This document shows positions 1 through 8,602 of a DNA stretch of 64,000 bases, piece by piece. Source of the DNA: Kerstersia gyiorum (GTDB lineage Bacteria; Pseudomonadota; Gammaproteobacteria; Burkholderiales; Burkholderiaceae_B); the NCBI RefSeq assembly GCF_004216755.1, contig NZ_SGWZ01000001.1, forward strand, positions 186,001 to 250,000, given 5' to 3'. A model generated the notes under the pieces. The model was not told where the DNA came from, ran no database searches, and was given only the letters and a program-made list of their open reading frames with translations. Every line of letters begins with the position of its first letter. Positions within the stretch are counted from its first letter, which is position 1. The translations under genes and the position numbers were made by a program.

Positions 1-539
1 TCTCCCTGTTGGGCGAGGTGACTCATGCTGGCGTGGACAGCCCGTCGGCCGTGGCCTGGCAGCTGGCGCATTTCTACCGCACCGAGCTGTACCAGATCAC
101 TGCGCCGGTATTCGTGCCCGACCCTGCGCTGGCGCAGGCGCTCTGGCAAATAGATGAAATGGCCAAGCTGCAGACCCGGGCGCGGCAACTCGACCTCGTG
201 CTGCTGAGCGTCGGCGACCTGAGCCGCCAGGCTTCCATCTTCCGGCGCGGTCTGCTCGGCTGGAACACGGCGGACAACCTGAAGGCTGCCGGGGCGGTTG
301 GCGACGTGCTGTGCCATTTCGTGGATGCCTCCGGCCAGGTCATAGACCATCCGGCCAATCAGCGCGTCATGGCCATCCATCCGGCCAGCCTCGCCCCCGT
401 TCCCCGCATCGTCATTTCGTCCTGTGGCGCCCGCAAGGCCCAGGCCATGATCGCCGGCATCGCGGCCACCCAGGCCCATGTGCTGATCGTGGATGAAACG
501 GCGGCACGCGCCATGCTGCGGCTTGCAGGCGGAGGTTAG
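1..539 (+). CDS. SorC/DeoR-type sugar-binding transcriptional regulator, C-terminal part (gene starts before window)
   Basis: The reading frame is open from the first bases, so only the effector-binding part is seen. It carries features of the SorC-type sugar-phosphate-binding domain: a stretch around positions 175-300 matching the phosphosugar-isomerase-like fold, and the terminal segment VDETAARAMLRL that resembles the family's conserved D-E-x-T-A ending. The N-terminal DNA-binding helix-turn-helix must lie upstream. Family members bind phosphorylated sugars and control nearby carbohydrate genes. The gene it controls is not in the window; the next gene downstream encodes an unrelated membrane protein. 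Family call fairly firm, ligand unknown. Confidence 0.7.
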   Translation, partial: SLLGEVTHAGVDSPSAVAWQLAHFYRTELYQITAPVFVPDPALAQALWQIDEMAKLQTRARQLDLVLLSVGDLSRQASIFRRGLLGWNTADNLKAAGAVGDVLCHFVDASGQVIDHPANQRVMAIHPASLAPVPRIVISSCGARKAQAMIAGIAATQAHVLIVDETAARAMLRLAGGG

Positions 540-748
540 GTGGCGGTTTGGCGGCGGATGGGCGACACACCAGCAGTTGCTTGACAGATCGCAGACAGCA
601 GGCAGGGCGTCGCGGCGGCGCCACACCTGGCGTTACGCTTATTTGGCGCCGGCCGACCTAAAATACCCCGATTACCTGTAGGGATGCTGTCCGGCACCAA
701 CCCGCCATGCCACCAGACCTACGTCCAGCCACCTTTTCCTGCCGCCAC
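540..748. other. Intergenic region
   Basis: About 210 bp between the regulator and the DUF4239-like gene. It holds a perfect TTGACA (581-586), but no good -10 hexamer at 16-18 bp, so I do not call a promoter. No gene or repeat seen. Confidence 0.4.
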
Positions 749-1540
749 ATGCACGCCGACCTGCTCGACATCGACATCTATTCCTGGACGACCCTGGTCG
801 CCCTGCTGGCCAGCCTGACGCTGGCGGCTTTCCTGGGAAAATACACCTGGGGCCGCCGCTTCAAGCACAGCAACACCTCTGATGACGAACTGAAAGTCGT
901 GCTCGGCGCCGCCCTGTCGCTGTTTGCCCTGCTGATCGGCTTCATCCTGACCTTCGCCATCAACGGCTACAACCTGCGCGTGTCCGCAGAGGAAAACGAG
1001 GCCATTGCCATCGGCAATGCGCTGCAGCACACGACGTTGCTGGAAGAATCGACACAGGAGCAGGCCGAGCAGATGCTGAGGCATTACCTGGAGCTGCGCA
1101 TCCAGTTTTTCGAAACCAACGACAATGCGCTGCGCGCCGATCTGCGCCTGCAAGCTATCCAGCTGCAAACCCGCATGTGGACGCTGATCAGCAAAATTGC
1201 GCTGGCGAACCCGAACACCATCATCAAGACAGCGCTGGACGCCAGCAACAACCTCTATACCGCCCAGCAGAAAACCATGTCCAGCTGGCGGCGCCAGGTG
1301 CCCAATGCCGCCTGGGCGATCCTGCTGCTGTTCGGCCTGTGCTCGAACTTCATGATCGGCTACAACATACGCGGCAAGCAGGGCAGCAATCTGCTGATCC
1401 TCACCTTTCCCGTCATCACCGCACTGGCCTTATTCCTGATCGCGGAAATCGACGTACCCGGCAGGGGCATGATCCAGGTCGCCCCCGACAATCTCCAGGC
1501 CATCAAGGTCACGCTGGCCCACGGGGGCCTGGCACCCTGA
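749..1540 (+). CDS. DUF4239/bestrophin-like inner-membrane protein
   Basis: A 263-residue protein with four predicted membrane segments: two near the N-terminus (near residues 10-30 and 50-75) and two near the C-terminus, separated by a soluble helical stretch. The segment LIGFILTFAI followed by a conserved region with E-x-N-E-A-x-A-I-G is the pattern of the DUF4239 bestrophin-like family, whose role is unknown. An in-frame ATG at 707 would add 14 residues; neither start has a clear Shine-Dalgarno, and I prefer 749 because the first membrane segment then follows directly. It converges on the large membrane protein gene that ends at 1566. Confidence 0.65.
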   Translation: MHADLLDIDIYSWTTLVALLASLTLAAFLGKYTWGRRFKHSNTSDDELKVVLGAALSLFALLIGFILTFAINGYNLRVSAEENEAIAIGNALQHTTLLEESTQEQAEQMLRHYLELRIQFFETNDNALRADLRLQAIQLQTRMWTLISKIALANPNTIIKTALDASNNLYTAQQKTMSSWRRQVPNAAWAILLLFGLCSNFMIGYNIRGKQGSNLLILTFPVITALALFLIAEIDVPGRGMIQVAPDNLQAIKVTLAHGGLAP

Positions 1541-1565
1541 ACAACAACGGCCAGCCGCCTGCTCT

Positions 1566-4370
1566 TTACTCGTTCGTGGCGGCTTCTGCCGCCTCACTGG
1601 CGGCAGCGGCCGAGGCAGCCGCCTGAGCCGCGATGGCCCGCACTTCAGCCTCTTCCTTCGGAGACAACTCCCGGGCAGAAGGCGGCGCCAGTTCGGGTGC
1701 GGCATCCGCTGCGCCGGACAGGTCATTGACGGGAGCCGGCCGGGGAGTCGGCGGGGCCTCGCGGCTGCCGACCGGGGATGTGTCCCCACTGGCCGCCATG
1801 GGCTGCATGTCGGCATCCCGCAATTGCAGCAGCACCGAGCGGCCGGATTCATCGACCCGGAACTCGCCGTAGCGCGCGGGCGAGAAATAAGGCTCCAGCC
1901 CTTCGGCAAAGAAATACGCCCCCGTCAGCGCCAGGCTGACGTTATCCCATGAACCTGTGCGCAAGGGAACGACCACTTCGTCGCTGGCCTGAGGTTGCGC
2001 GTGCGCTTGCACCCGCAGCACCTCGGCCGGCTGCTCCAGGCCCGCCGCAAATACCGCATAGCCACCAGCGCTGGCCTCTTCCCCCCAGCGCAAAGTGCGA
2101 TCCGCAGCATAAGCCAGATCCATGTAATCGCCCTGCAGCAGGGCGCGCGGGTCCACCGGCGCCAGTTCGAGCAGCAACGGCTTGCCGTGGGCCAGAATGT
2201 TTTCATAGCGCAACACACCTGCATTGGCCACGACCAGCACCGCCAGCAAACCACCCGCCAACCCGGCCTGGGCACCCCGCGTACCAACCGCTCGCTGGCC
2301 GGCACCTACCGCCTGCGAACCACCCATGTGCCGCTTATGGCTGCGCGCCAGCACAGCCGACACAGCCAGCGCCAGGCACCCGCCCACCAGCAGCCATTGC
2401 GCTTTCTCCAGCAGCGGAATATGTAGGCTGTAGTAGTAATCGAACAGGCCCCACAACAAGGCCAGCGTCCCGAAAACCCGCAACCAGCGACGCTGCAACC
2501 CGATGCCCAGCCAGACCCAGACCATGGCAATCAGGACGGCCGGCGCCGACAGGCAGACCAACGACACCAGCAAAGTCATTGCCGTCAGGCCTGCGCGCCA
2601 AACCAGCGAGGGCTGCTGCGGCAGACTGCGCAACACCATCAGGGCCACGGCAGCAGGCAAAATCGCATACAGCAGGGCAAAGCTGCCAAACATCACATCC
2701 TGGCGCAGCAGCGCGGGCAAATTCTGCACCGCGACGCTGCCCATGCCGAAAATGGCACCCTGGGCCACCAGCATCCAGGCCAGCGCGCCCGGCAACAGCC
2801 AGGTTTTTCGTTGCTGCCCATAGGCCAGCACGAATGCCAGCAATGCCCCAACCGTCAGCAGCCAGACATCCGGCACCATGGGCAGCAGGTCATGCCAGCC
2901 CTGTTCCATCTGCCACCAGATCATGTCGCCCAGTGCATCCCCGCCCTGGAGCTTCACCCAGAACAGCCAGCGCACGACCACCATCAGGCAGCCTGCCTGC
3001 ACCAGGGCAGCAACGAAGCGGATGATGCGCCCCGTTCCGGCGCCGTAAAGCACGACGGCCGCCAGCCCCAGCAGCAGATAGCTATAGGGTTCCTCCAGCA
3101 GCATCACCAGGCCGAAACCGACAAATCCCATGCCCGCCACGCCTGCCGCAACACCAATCTGCTCGACCATATTGGCAAGCTGGCTGCCTGGCGCGGCCTG
3201 TTTCAGGGCCACATTTTCCGTGCTGGCGCTGGCCTTTTCCGCCGCCTGCCTGAGCCGCAGGATCAGGACAGACACCAGCATCAGCACAATGCCGAAGACC
3301 AGCGCACCTTCTTCGCTTTCCACCACGCCCAGCAACAGCAGCAGGCCAATGCCGAACAGGGTCACCAGCCAGGCACCGAAACCCTGCACGATCTGCACGG
3401 ACAAGGGGATGTCTTCCGCACTGCCAGTGGCCTTGCCGGTGATTTTCTCGTGCAGTCGCAAAATCCGCCATGCCACCCATGCCGCCTCAATCAGCACGAC
3501 GAAGCTCAACACGCTCAGCAGGGCTTCCAGGGAGCCCGAATCGTTCAGCACCGACTGGAAGAAGGCCAGGCTCACGCCGATGGCGCCGATGCCCACAATG
3601 GCCAGCACCCACAAATCCTCGTGCCCGGAACGGCTGGAACGCCGCCACAGTACTACTGACGCCACGAGCCAGATGACCCCCAGGATCAGCAGCGGCCCCA
3701 TGGGTTCGCTGTACCCGCTGAAATCCATGATGCAATACCCGACTTCCATCGCCAGGGGCCAGAGCGCCAGCGCAGTCAGCAAGCGCATGCCCGCCTTGCC
3801 ATATGCACCGACGCGCTCGCCATACCCATGCCAGAGCACCAGGCACAGCAGATTGGGCAGCGCCTGTTGCCACGTGCCCAGGCTGCCACGCAGGTAATTG
3901 ACCCCCAGGAAGCTATGGCCTACCGCCAGCCAGAGCGCCAGGGCGATATTCATGAGGGCCAGCCAGAACAGCCACAGGCCCGGCCGCCGCGCCGCCAACG
4001 CCCAGGGCAGCAGCAGCAGGGTCCACCAGGCAAACAACTGCCAGCCCTGCGCGCCAGTCTGGTAGGTCTGGCCGACCAGGCCCAACAAGGCGCCAACCCC
4101 CACGGCTGCCAGAATCATTATTGCCAGGAACAGGTTACCCTTCGTCCCGCGCCGCCTGACATCCCAGAATGCCAGACCGACGGTTGCAATCAGCAACACT
4201 TGCAGGCCCACCAGACGTGTCCACTTTCCGAGGGAAGTCCAATTGGCGGCCAGCAGACAAATCAACCCGCTGGCAAGGAGGATCGCCCCCAGCCAAAGCG
4301 CCTGCGAGGACAGCAAATTCCGCCAATTCGAGCCTGCCGTGCCAACTTCATCCTGGCTGATCGCTTGCAT
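1566..4370 (-). CDS. Large polytopic membrane protein with DUF2157, DUF4401-like and GDYXXLXY domains
   Basis: A 934-residue protein with roughly 20 or more hydrophobic segments. The N-terminus resembles DUF2157, the middle resembles DUF4401, and the C-terminal exported part contains GDYMDLAY, the signature of the GDYXXLXY family. In many bacteria these are two adjacent genes; here they form one reading frame. The protein ends in an Ala/Glu-rich tail. The start at 4370 has GGAG nine bases upstream; a longer frame to 4505 would cross the start of divergent topB. Function is unknown. Transcribed divergently from topB with 61 bp between the starts. Confidence 0.75.
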   Translation of the reverse strand: MQAISQDEVGTAGSNWRNLLSSQALWLGAILLASGLICLLAANWTSLGKWTRLVGLQVLLIATVGLAFWDVRRRGTKGNLFLAIMILAAVGVGALLGLVGQTYQTGAQGWQLFAWWTLLLLPWALAARRPGLWLFWLALMNIALALWLAVGHSFLGVNYLRGSLGTWQQALPNLLCLVLWHGYGERVGAYGKAGMRLLTALALWPLAMEVGYCIMDFSGYSEPMGPLLILGVIWLVASVVLWRRSSRSGHEDLWVLAIVGIGAIGVSLAFFQSVLNDSGSLEALLSVLSFVVLIEAAWVAWRILRLHEKITGKATGSAEDIPLSVQIVQGFGAWLVTLFGIGLLLLLGVVESEEGALVFGIVLMLVSVLILRLRQAAEKASASTENVALKQAAPGSQLANMVEQIGVAAGVAGMGFVGFGLVMLLEEPYSYLLLGLAAVVLYGAGTGRIIRFVAALVQAGCLMVVVRWLFWVKLQGGDALGDMIWWQMEQGWHDLLPMVPDVWLLTVGALLAFVLAYGQQRKTWLLPGALAWMLVAQGAIFGMGSVAVQNLPALLRQDVMFGSFALLYAILPAAVALMVLRSLPQQPSLVWRAGLTAMTLLVSLVCLSAPAVLIAMVWVWLGIGLQRRWLRVFGTLALLWGLFDYYYSLHIPLLEKAQWLLVGGCLALAVSAVLARSHKRHMGGSQAVGAGQRAVGTRGAQAGLAGGLLAVLVVANAGVLRYENILAHGKPLLLELAPVDPRALLQGDYMDLAYAADRTLRWGEEASAGGYAVFAAGLEQPAEVLRVQAHAQPQASDEVVVPLRTGSWDNVSLALTGAYFFAEGLEPYFSPARYGEFRVDESGRSVLLQLRDADMQPMAASGDTSPVGSREAPPTPRPAPVNDLSGAADAAPELAPPSARELSPKEEAEVRAIAAQAAASAAAASEAAEAATNE

Positions 4371-4431
4371 GTCTTGATTCTCCAACCGTATGATTCCCCG
4401 CAACCTGGCGCCAGGCGCTCCTTGGAAACAC

Positions 4432-7086
4432 ATGGAAAAAACGCTGATTATTGCCGAGAAACCCTCGGTAGCCCTTGATATCTCACGCGCCCTCGGCGGT
4501 TTCAAGCGTGAGGGCGATTATTTCGAAAGCGATCGTTACGTGCTGAGTTCCAGCATCGGGCATCTGCTGGGCCTGGTCGCGCCCAATGATCCGGTACGGG
4601 GCAAATGGAGCTTTACCCATCTGCCTGTCATTCCACCACAGTTCGAACTCGCCCCGGCCGACAAGAAGTCGACGGAGCGCTTGAAGATGCTGGTGCGGCT
4701 GATCAAGCGCAAGGATGTGGTCGACATCATCAACGCCTGTGACGCGGGACGCGAGGGTGAGCTGATCTTCCGCTACATCACCCAGTACGCCGGCACCAAG
4801 AAACCGATCAAGCGGCTCTGGCTGCAGTCGATGACGCAAGCCGCCATCCGCGAAGCCTTCGAGAACCTGCGCGACGACGAAGACCTGCAACCGCTGGAAG
4901 CCGCTGCGCGTTCGCGCGCCGAGGCCGACTGGCTGGTGGGTATCAACGGCACGCGCGCCATGACGGCCTTCAACAGCAAGGATGGCGGCTTCTTCAAGAC
5001 ACCCGTGGGCCGCGTGCAGACGCCGACCCTGGCCATCGTTGCAGAGCGCGAGGAACGCATCCGCCGCTTCGTTTCCCGCGATTATTGGGAAGTGCGCGCG
5101 CAATTCGTTGCCGCCGCCGGCCTGTACGAAGGCCGCTGGATAGACCCTGATTTCAAGAAAGACGAACGCGACCCGGAAAAACGCGAATCGCGCCTGTGGT
5201 CGCTGGCCGCCGCGCAAAGCGTGGTGGCGGCTTGCCGCGAGCAGCCCGGCACGGTCACGGAAGAGTCGCGTCCCAGCACGCAGCTGTCGCCCGCGCTGTT
5301 TGACCTGACCTCGCTGCAGCGCGAAGCCAACTCGCGCTTCGGCTTTTCCGCCAAGGCCACGCTGTCACTGGCGCAATCACTGTACGAACGCCACAAGGCG
5401 CTGACCTACCCGCGTACCGATTCACGCTATCTGCCGGAAGACTACGTGGCCACCAGCCGCGACGTCGTGGGTGCGCTGTCGCAAGGCGAATCCGCTGCCG
5501 CCGGCGTGCATCCGCATGCCCGCCGCATCCTGGAAGAAGGCTGGATACGCCCGAACCGCCGCATTTTCGACAACAAGAAAGTGTCGGACCACTTCGCCAT
5601 CATCCCGACACTGCAAGTACCGCGTGAACTGAGCGAAGCCGAAGCCAAAATCTACGACCTGGTGGTGCGCCGCTTCCTGGCGGTCTTCTTCCCGGCCGCC
5701 GAATACCGCGTGACGACCCGCCTGACCGAAGTCAACGGCCACCGCTTCAAGACCGAAGGCAAGGTGCTGGTGCAGCCCGGCTGGCTGGTGCTGTACGGCC
5801 GCCAGGCCCAGGGCGATGACGCCAACCTGGTGGCAGTCGCAGACGGCGAGAAGGTCCGTACCGAAGACGTGGAAGCCGTCGGCCTGGCAACCAAGCCCCC
5901 GGCACGCTACAACGAAGCCACGCTGCTGTCGGCCATGGAAGGCGCGGGCAAGCTGGTCGACGACGAAGAACTGCGCGAGGCCATGTCCGAACGCGGCCTG
6001 GGCACGCCTGCCACGCGGGCCGCGATCATCGAAGGCCTGCTCAACGAAAGCTATCTGCGCCGCGAAGGCCGCGACCTGATTCCCACCGCCAAGGCACGCC
6101 AGCTGATGACTCTGCTGGCCGGCCTGGACGTACGGGAACTGACCTCGCCGGAACTGACTGGCGAATGGGAACACAAGCTCAAGCAGATCGAACAGCGCAA
6201 GCTGGACCGCGATGCCTTCATGCGCGAGATCGCGCAGATGACGCAAGTAATCGTCAAGCGCGCCAAGGAATACGAACGCGACACCGTGCCGGGTGATTAC
6301 GCCACACTGAAGACACCTTGCCCGAAATGCGGCAGCGTCGTGAAGGAAAACTACCGGCGCTTTGCCTGCACGCAGTGCGATTTTTCCATCAGCAAGCATC
6401 CTGGCGGACGAACGTTCGAGCTGCCGGAAGTGGAAACCCTGCTGGAAAAGCGCGAAATCGGACCGCTGCAAGGCTTTATCAGCAAGATGGGGCGCCCATT
6501 CGCGGCCATCCTGCGCATCGACGACGAGTTCAAGCTGAATTTCGATTTCGGCCAGAACGACGACGATGACGAAGAAGAAACCGATTTTTCACAGCAGGAA
6601 CCGCTTGGCGTCAGCCCCATCAGTGGCGGCAAGGTGTACGAGCACGGCATGCATTACGTGAGCGAACACGCCGTGGGGCCGAACAAGAACACGGCGGATT
6701 TCCGCTGCGGCAAGGTGATACTGCAGCAGGAGATTTCCCGCGAGCAGGTCGCCAAGCTGCTGCGCGACGGCCGGACGGACCTGCTGGACGGCTTCGTTTC
6801 CAGCCGGACCAACCGCAAGTTCAAGGCTTACCTGGTGCTGCAACCTGATGGCAAGGTTGGCTTCGAGTTCGAGCCGCGCCCCGAAAAGGGGGGCAAGGCG
6901 GCTGGCAAAACGGCGGCCAAAACTGCCGGGAAGACCACCAAAACGGCAGCCAAAACTGCCACCAAGGCGGCAACCAAGACGGCTACGAAGTCTGTGACCA
7001 AGACAGCGGCAAAGAAGACCCCGGCCAAAGCCGCTACCAAGACAGCCCGCAAGACTGCGAGCAAGAAGGGCGCTGCGGACGAGTAA
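4432..7086 (+). CDS. topB: DNA topoisomerase III with Lys/Ala-rich C-terminal tail
   Basis: Type IA topoisomerase that decatenates and relaxes DNA through a 5'-phosphotyrosine intermediate. The 884-residue protein starts with the TOPRIM domain (metal-binding DAGREGE at about 104-110), has the active-site segment LTYPRTDS with catalytic Tyr near 326, and a zinc-ribbon-like element (CPKC then CTQC) near 630-655, followed by a second C-terminal topoisomerase module. The last 65 or so residues are almost only Lys, Ala and Thr (AAKTAGKTTKTAAKTATK and similar), like bacterial histone-H1-like tails; this is longer than in E. coli TopB. Start chosen at MEKTLIIAEK, the usual N-terminus, with GGA upstream. 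A strong terminator follows. Confidence 0.95.
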   Translation: MEKTLIIAEKPSVALDISRALGGFKREGDYFESDRYVLSSSIGHLLGLVAPNDPVRGKWSFTHLPVIPPQFELAPADKKSTERLKMLVRLIKRKDVVDIINACDAGREGELIFRYITQYAGTKKPIKRLWLQSMTQAAIREAFENLRDDEDLQPLEAAARSRAEADWLVGINGTRAMTAFNSKDGGFFKTPVGRVQTPTLAIVAEREERIRRFVSRDYWEVRAQFVAAAGLYEGRWIDPDFKKDERDPEKRESRLWSLAAAQSVVAACREQPGTVTEESRPSTQLSPALFDLTSLQREANSRFGFSAKATLSLAQSLYERHKALTYPRTDSRYLPEDYVATSRDVVGALSQGESAAAGVHPHARRILEEGWIRPNRRIFDNKKVSDHFAIIPTLQVPRELSEAEAKIYDLVVRRFLAVFFPAAEYRVTTRLTEVNGHRFKTEGKVLVQPGWLVLYGRQAQGDDANLVAVADGEKVRTEDVEAVGLATKPPARYNEATLLSAMEGAGKLVDDEELREAMSERGLGTPATRAAIIEGLLNESYLRREGRDLIPTAKARQLMTLLAGLDVRELTSPELTGEWEHKLKQIEQRKLDRDAFMREIAQMTQVIVKRAKEYERDTVPGDYATLKTPCPKCGSVVKENYRRFACTQCDFSISKHPGGRTFELPEVETLLEKREIGPLQGFISKMGRPFAAILRIDDEFKLNFDFGQNDDDDEEETDFSQQEPLGVSPISGGKVYEHGMHYVSEHAVGPNKNTADFRCGKVILQQEISREQVAKLLRDGRTDLLDGFVSSRTNRKFKAYLVLQPDGKVGFEFEPRPEKGGKAAGKTAAKTAGKTTKTAAKTATKAATKTATKSVTKTAAKKTPAKAATKTARKTASKKGAADE

Positions 7087-7113
7087 ACACGGCGGAGTCG
7101 CCGCTAGTTGCGC

Positions 7114-7149
7114 AAGAAGGGCGTGGAACAATTTTCCACGCCCTTCTTT
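7114..7149 (+). terminator. Rho-independent terminator after topB
   Basis: A perfect 15-bp stem (7114-7128 with 7134-7148), five-base loop CAATT, ending in TTCTTT. The A-rich left arm also gives a T-run on the other strand, so it may work both ways. Confidence 0.9.
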
Positions 7150-7287
7150 ATGTGCTGCCTGACACTGATCCAGCAGCGCGATAGCACAACTCCCGGCCCT
7201 CATTGGTCATGGCACGCGCCCCAGCCTCACCCGGCAGGGGATCTGTTGCCTTTTCGGAACGGTCTGACTCCCTGTGGGCAGTGAATG

Positions 7288-7316
7288 CTGCAAGTGCAAA
7301 AACGCAGGCCTATAAT
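7288..7316 (+). promoter_or_regulatory. Candidate sigma-70 promoter upstream of the SET gene
   Basis: A perfect TATAAT (7311-7316) lies 17 bp after CTGCAA (7288-7293), which matches the -35 consensus only partly. It would produce a leader of about 190 nt before the SET gene. The rest of 7150-7359 shows no gene. Confidence 0.5.
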
Positions 7317-7359
7317 TCGCCCGGTCGGGCACTGCCTGTCTTTCACGTTCCTCATCATC

Positions 7360-7518
7360 ATGATTCAGCACCGCGCGCCGTCGCGTACCTCCCTGGGCTG
7401 GCGTCCTAGCCGCCGTGAGTTTGTTCCCTGTAATCCTCGTAATGAAACGCCGCAAGACGGGCAGCAACATGCCCAGCAGCCGGGCAGCCTGAACGGCAAA
7501 AGCGGCCAGATTGCGTGA
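7360..7518 (+). CDS. Possible 52-residue leader ORF overlapping the SET gene start
   Basis: An ATG at 7360 opens a 52-codon frame whose TGA (7516-7518) overlaps the GTG start of the SET gene in the sequence GTGA, the layout used for translational coupling. The peptide is polar and rich in Gln, Arg and Pro, with no recognised domain. There is no strong Shine-Dalgarno before the ATG. It could simply be open by chance in GC-rich DNA; reported because the SET gene has a non-ATG start and no clear ribosome binding site of its own. Confidence 0.3.
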   Translation: MIQHRAPSRTSLGWRPSRREFVPCNPRNETPQDGQQHAQQPGSLNGKSGQIA

Positions 7519-8111
7519 GTAGCAAACCCCGTTCCCCAGCCAAGGACAAGCGCCTGGATACCCCTGCCGCTGTACGTACCGCTGGCCGGACGGGCTCCGG
7601 AGAACCCGCCTGGCACCGCCTGGCGGACTCTCCGGTACATGGCAAGGGCGTATTCGCCGCCAGAGACATCCCTGCCGGAACCAGGATTCTCGAATACCTG
7701 GGCGAGCGCATCGACCAGGACGAAGCGGACCGCCGCCACCCCGTCAATCCCGACGACCCTTTCCATACCTTTTTTTTCGCCCTGAGCAGCGGCATCGTGA
7801 TCGACGGCGGTGTCGATGGCAATGATTCGCGCTGGATCAACCATGCCTGCGCCCCCAATTGCGAAACCCAGGAAGGCCGGCACGGCAAACGGATCTACAT
7901 TGTCGCCCTGCGTGACATCCGTGCGGGCGAAGAACTGAACTACGATTACGGCCTGGTAATAGACGGCCGGCAAACTCGCAAGCTCAAGGAACAGTATCGC
8001 TGCCTGTGCGGCGCCCCGGAATGCCGGGGCACCATGCTGGCCCCGCCACCGGCCAAACGCCGCAAGAAAAGCGCCAGTCTGGCGGACAAGAAGGCCAAGG
8101 CGGCGACATAG
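7515..8111 (+). CDS. SET-domain protein-lysine methyltransferase with post-SET zinc site
   Basis: A 198-residue protein with the full set of SET motifs for S-adenosylmethionine-dependent lysine methylation: GKGVFAA (about 43-49), RWINHACAPNC (106-116, the N-H pseudoknot motif) and EELNYDY (139-145, catalytic Tyr). Three cysteines after it (CLCGAPEC, 163-170), together with Cys116, reproduce the zinc cluster of the eukaryotic post-SET region. Both ends are basic; the C-terminal tail is Lys-rich. Start is GTG at 7515; no in-frame start exists further upstream before a stop. It lies directly downstream of topB, whose tail is a plausible lysine-rich substrate (inference only). Confidence 0.85.
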   Translation: MSSKPRSPAKDKRLDTPAAVRTAGRTGSGEPAWHRLADSPVHGKGVFAARDIPAGTRILEYLGERIDQDEADRRHPVNPDDPFHTFFFALSSGIVIDGGVDGNDSRWINHACAPNCETQEGRHGKRIYIVALRDIRAGEELNYDYGLVIDGRQTRKLKEQYRCLCGAPECRGTMLAPPPAKRRKKSASLADKKAKAAT

Positions 8112-8602
8112 CGCCTGGTGCACCGGTTTCATCCCGGTCGCAAACTCCCCGCCCGGCACTCGTTCGGCCAGGAGTCTTTCGACCAGATCAGGCTGGCTGA
8201 TTTGCCGCAACCTTTGCGGCCGCAACCAGCTCTTGCCGCCCCTGACTGCCCCAGACTGACCTTCACCGGCGGGAATTGCGCCGTGTCGTCCACAAAAGTA
8301 TCCACAAGCGGCCTGATGCGGCCTTCCTGCGTCGTCCAGCAGCCCGCCATAGCCTGGAGATGCACAAGCAGCGTTTGCCGGGTACGATGCGTGCTGACCG
8401 TCCTGCGCGGCAGCCATGTCCAGCCCCGCCAATGCTGGCCCTCACTGACGCAGGCGCGGGCCTGCCACCGCAGGCAGGCGGCTGGTCGCCTTCCTCGCAA
8501 GGAATGCCGCCGTAACCGCCCGCCAGCGGCACCGGACCTGCCATCCCCGGCCCGTTCTCGTATCCAGTGTTTTATCAACAGAGTTATCCACAGCTTATTG
8601 CC
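8112..8602. other. 491-bp intergenic region with paired DnaA-box-like sites before mnmE
   Basis: No convincing gene. Two pairs of DnaA-box-like 9-mers are present, each with members 12 bp apart: TCGTCCACA (8286-8294) with GTATCCACA (8298-8306), and TTATCAACA (8572-8580) with a perfect TTATCCACA (8584-8592). The second pair ends 10 bp before the mnmE start codon, so any DnaA bound there would sit on the mnmE ribosome binding region. Confidence 0.55.

Noticed and set aside
6890..7083. Possible separate histone-H1-like gene at the end of topB
   Set aside because: The Lys/Ala stretch is in frame with topB and has no start of its own that would separate it; it is the tail of topoisomerase III.
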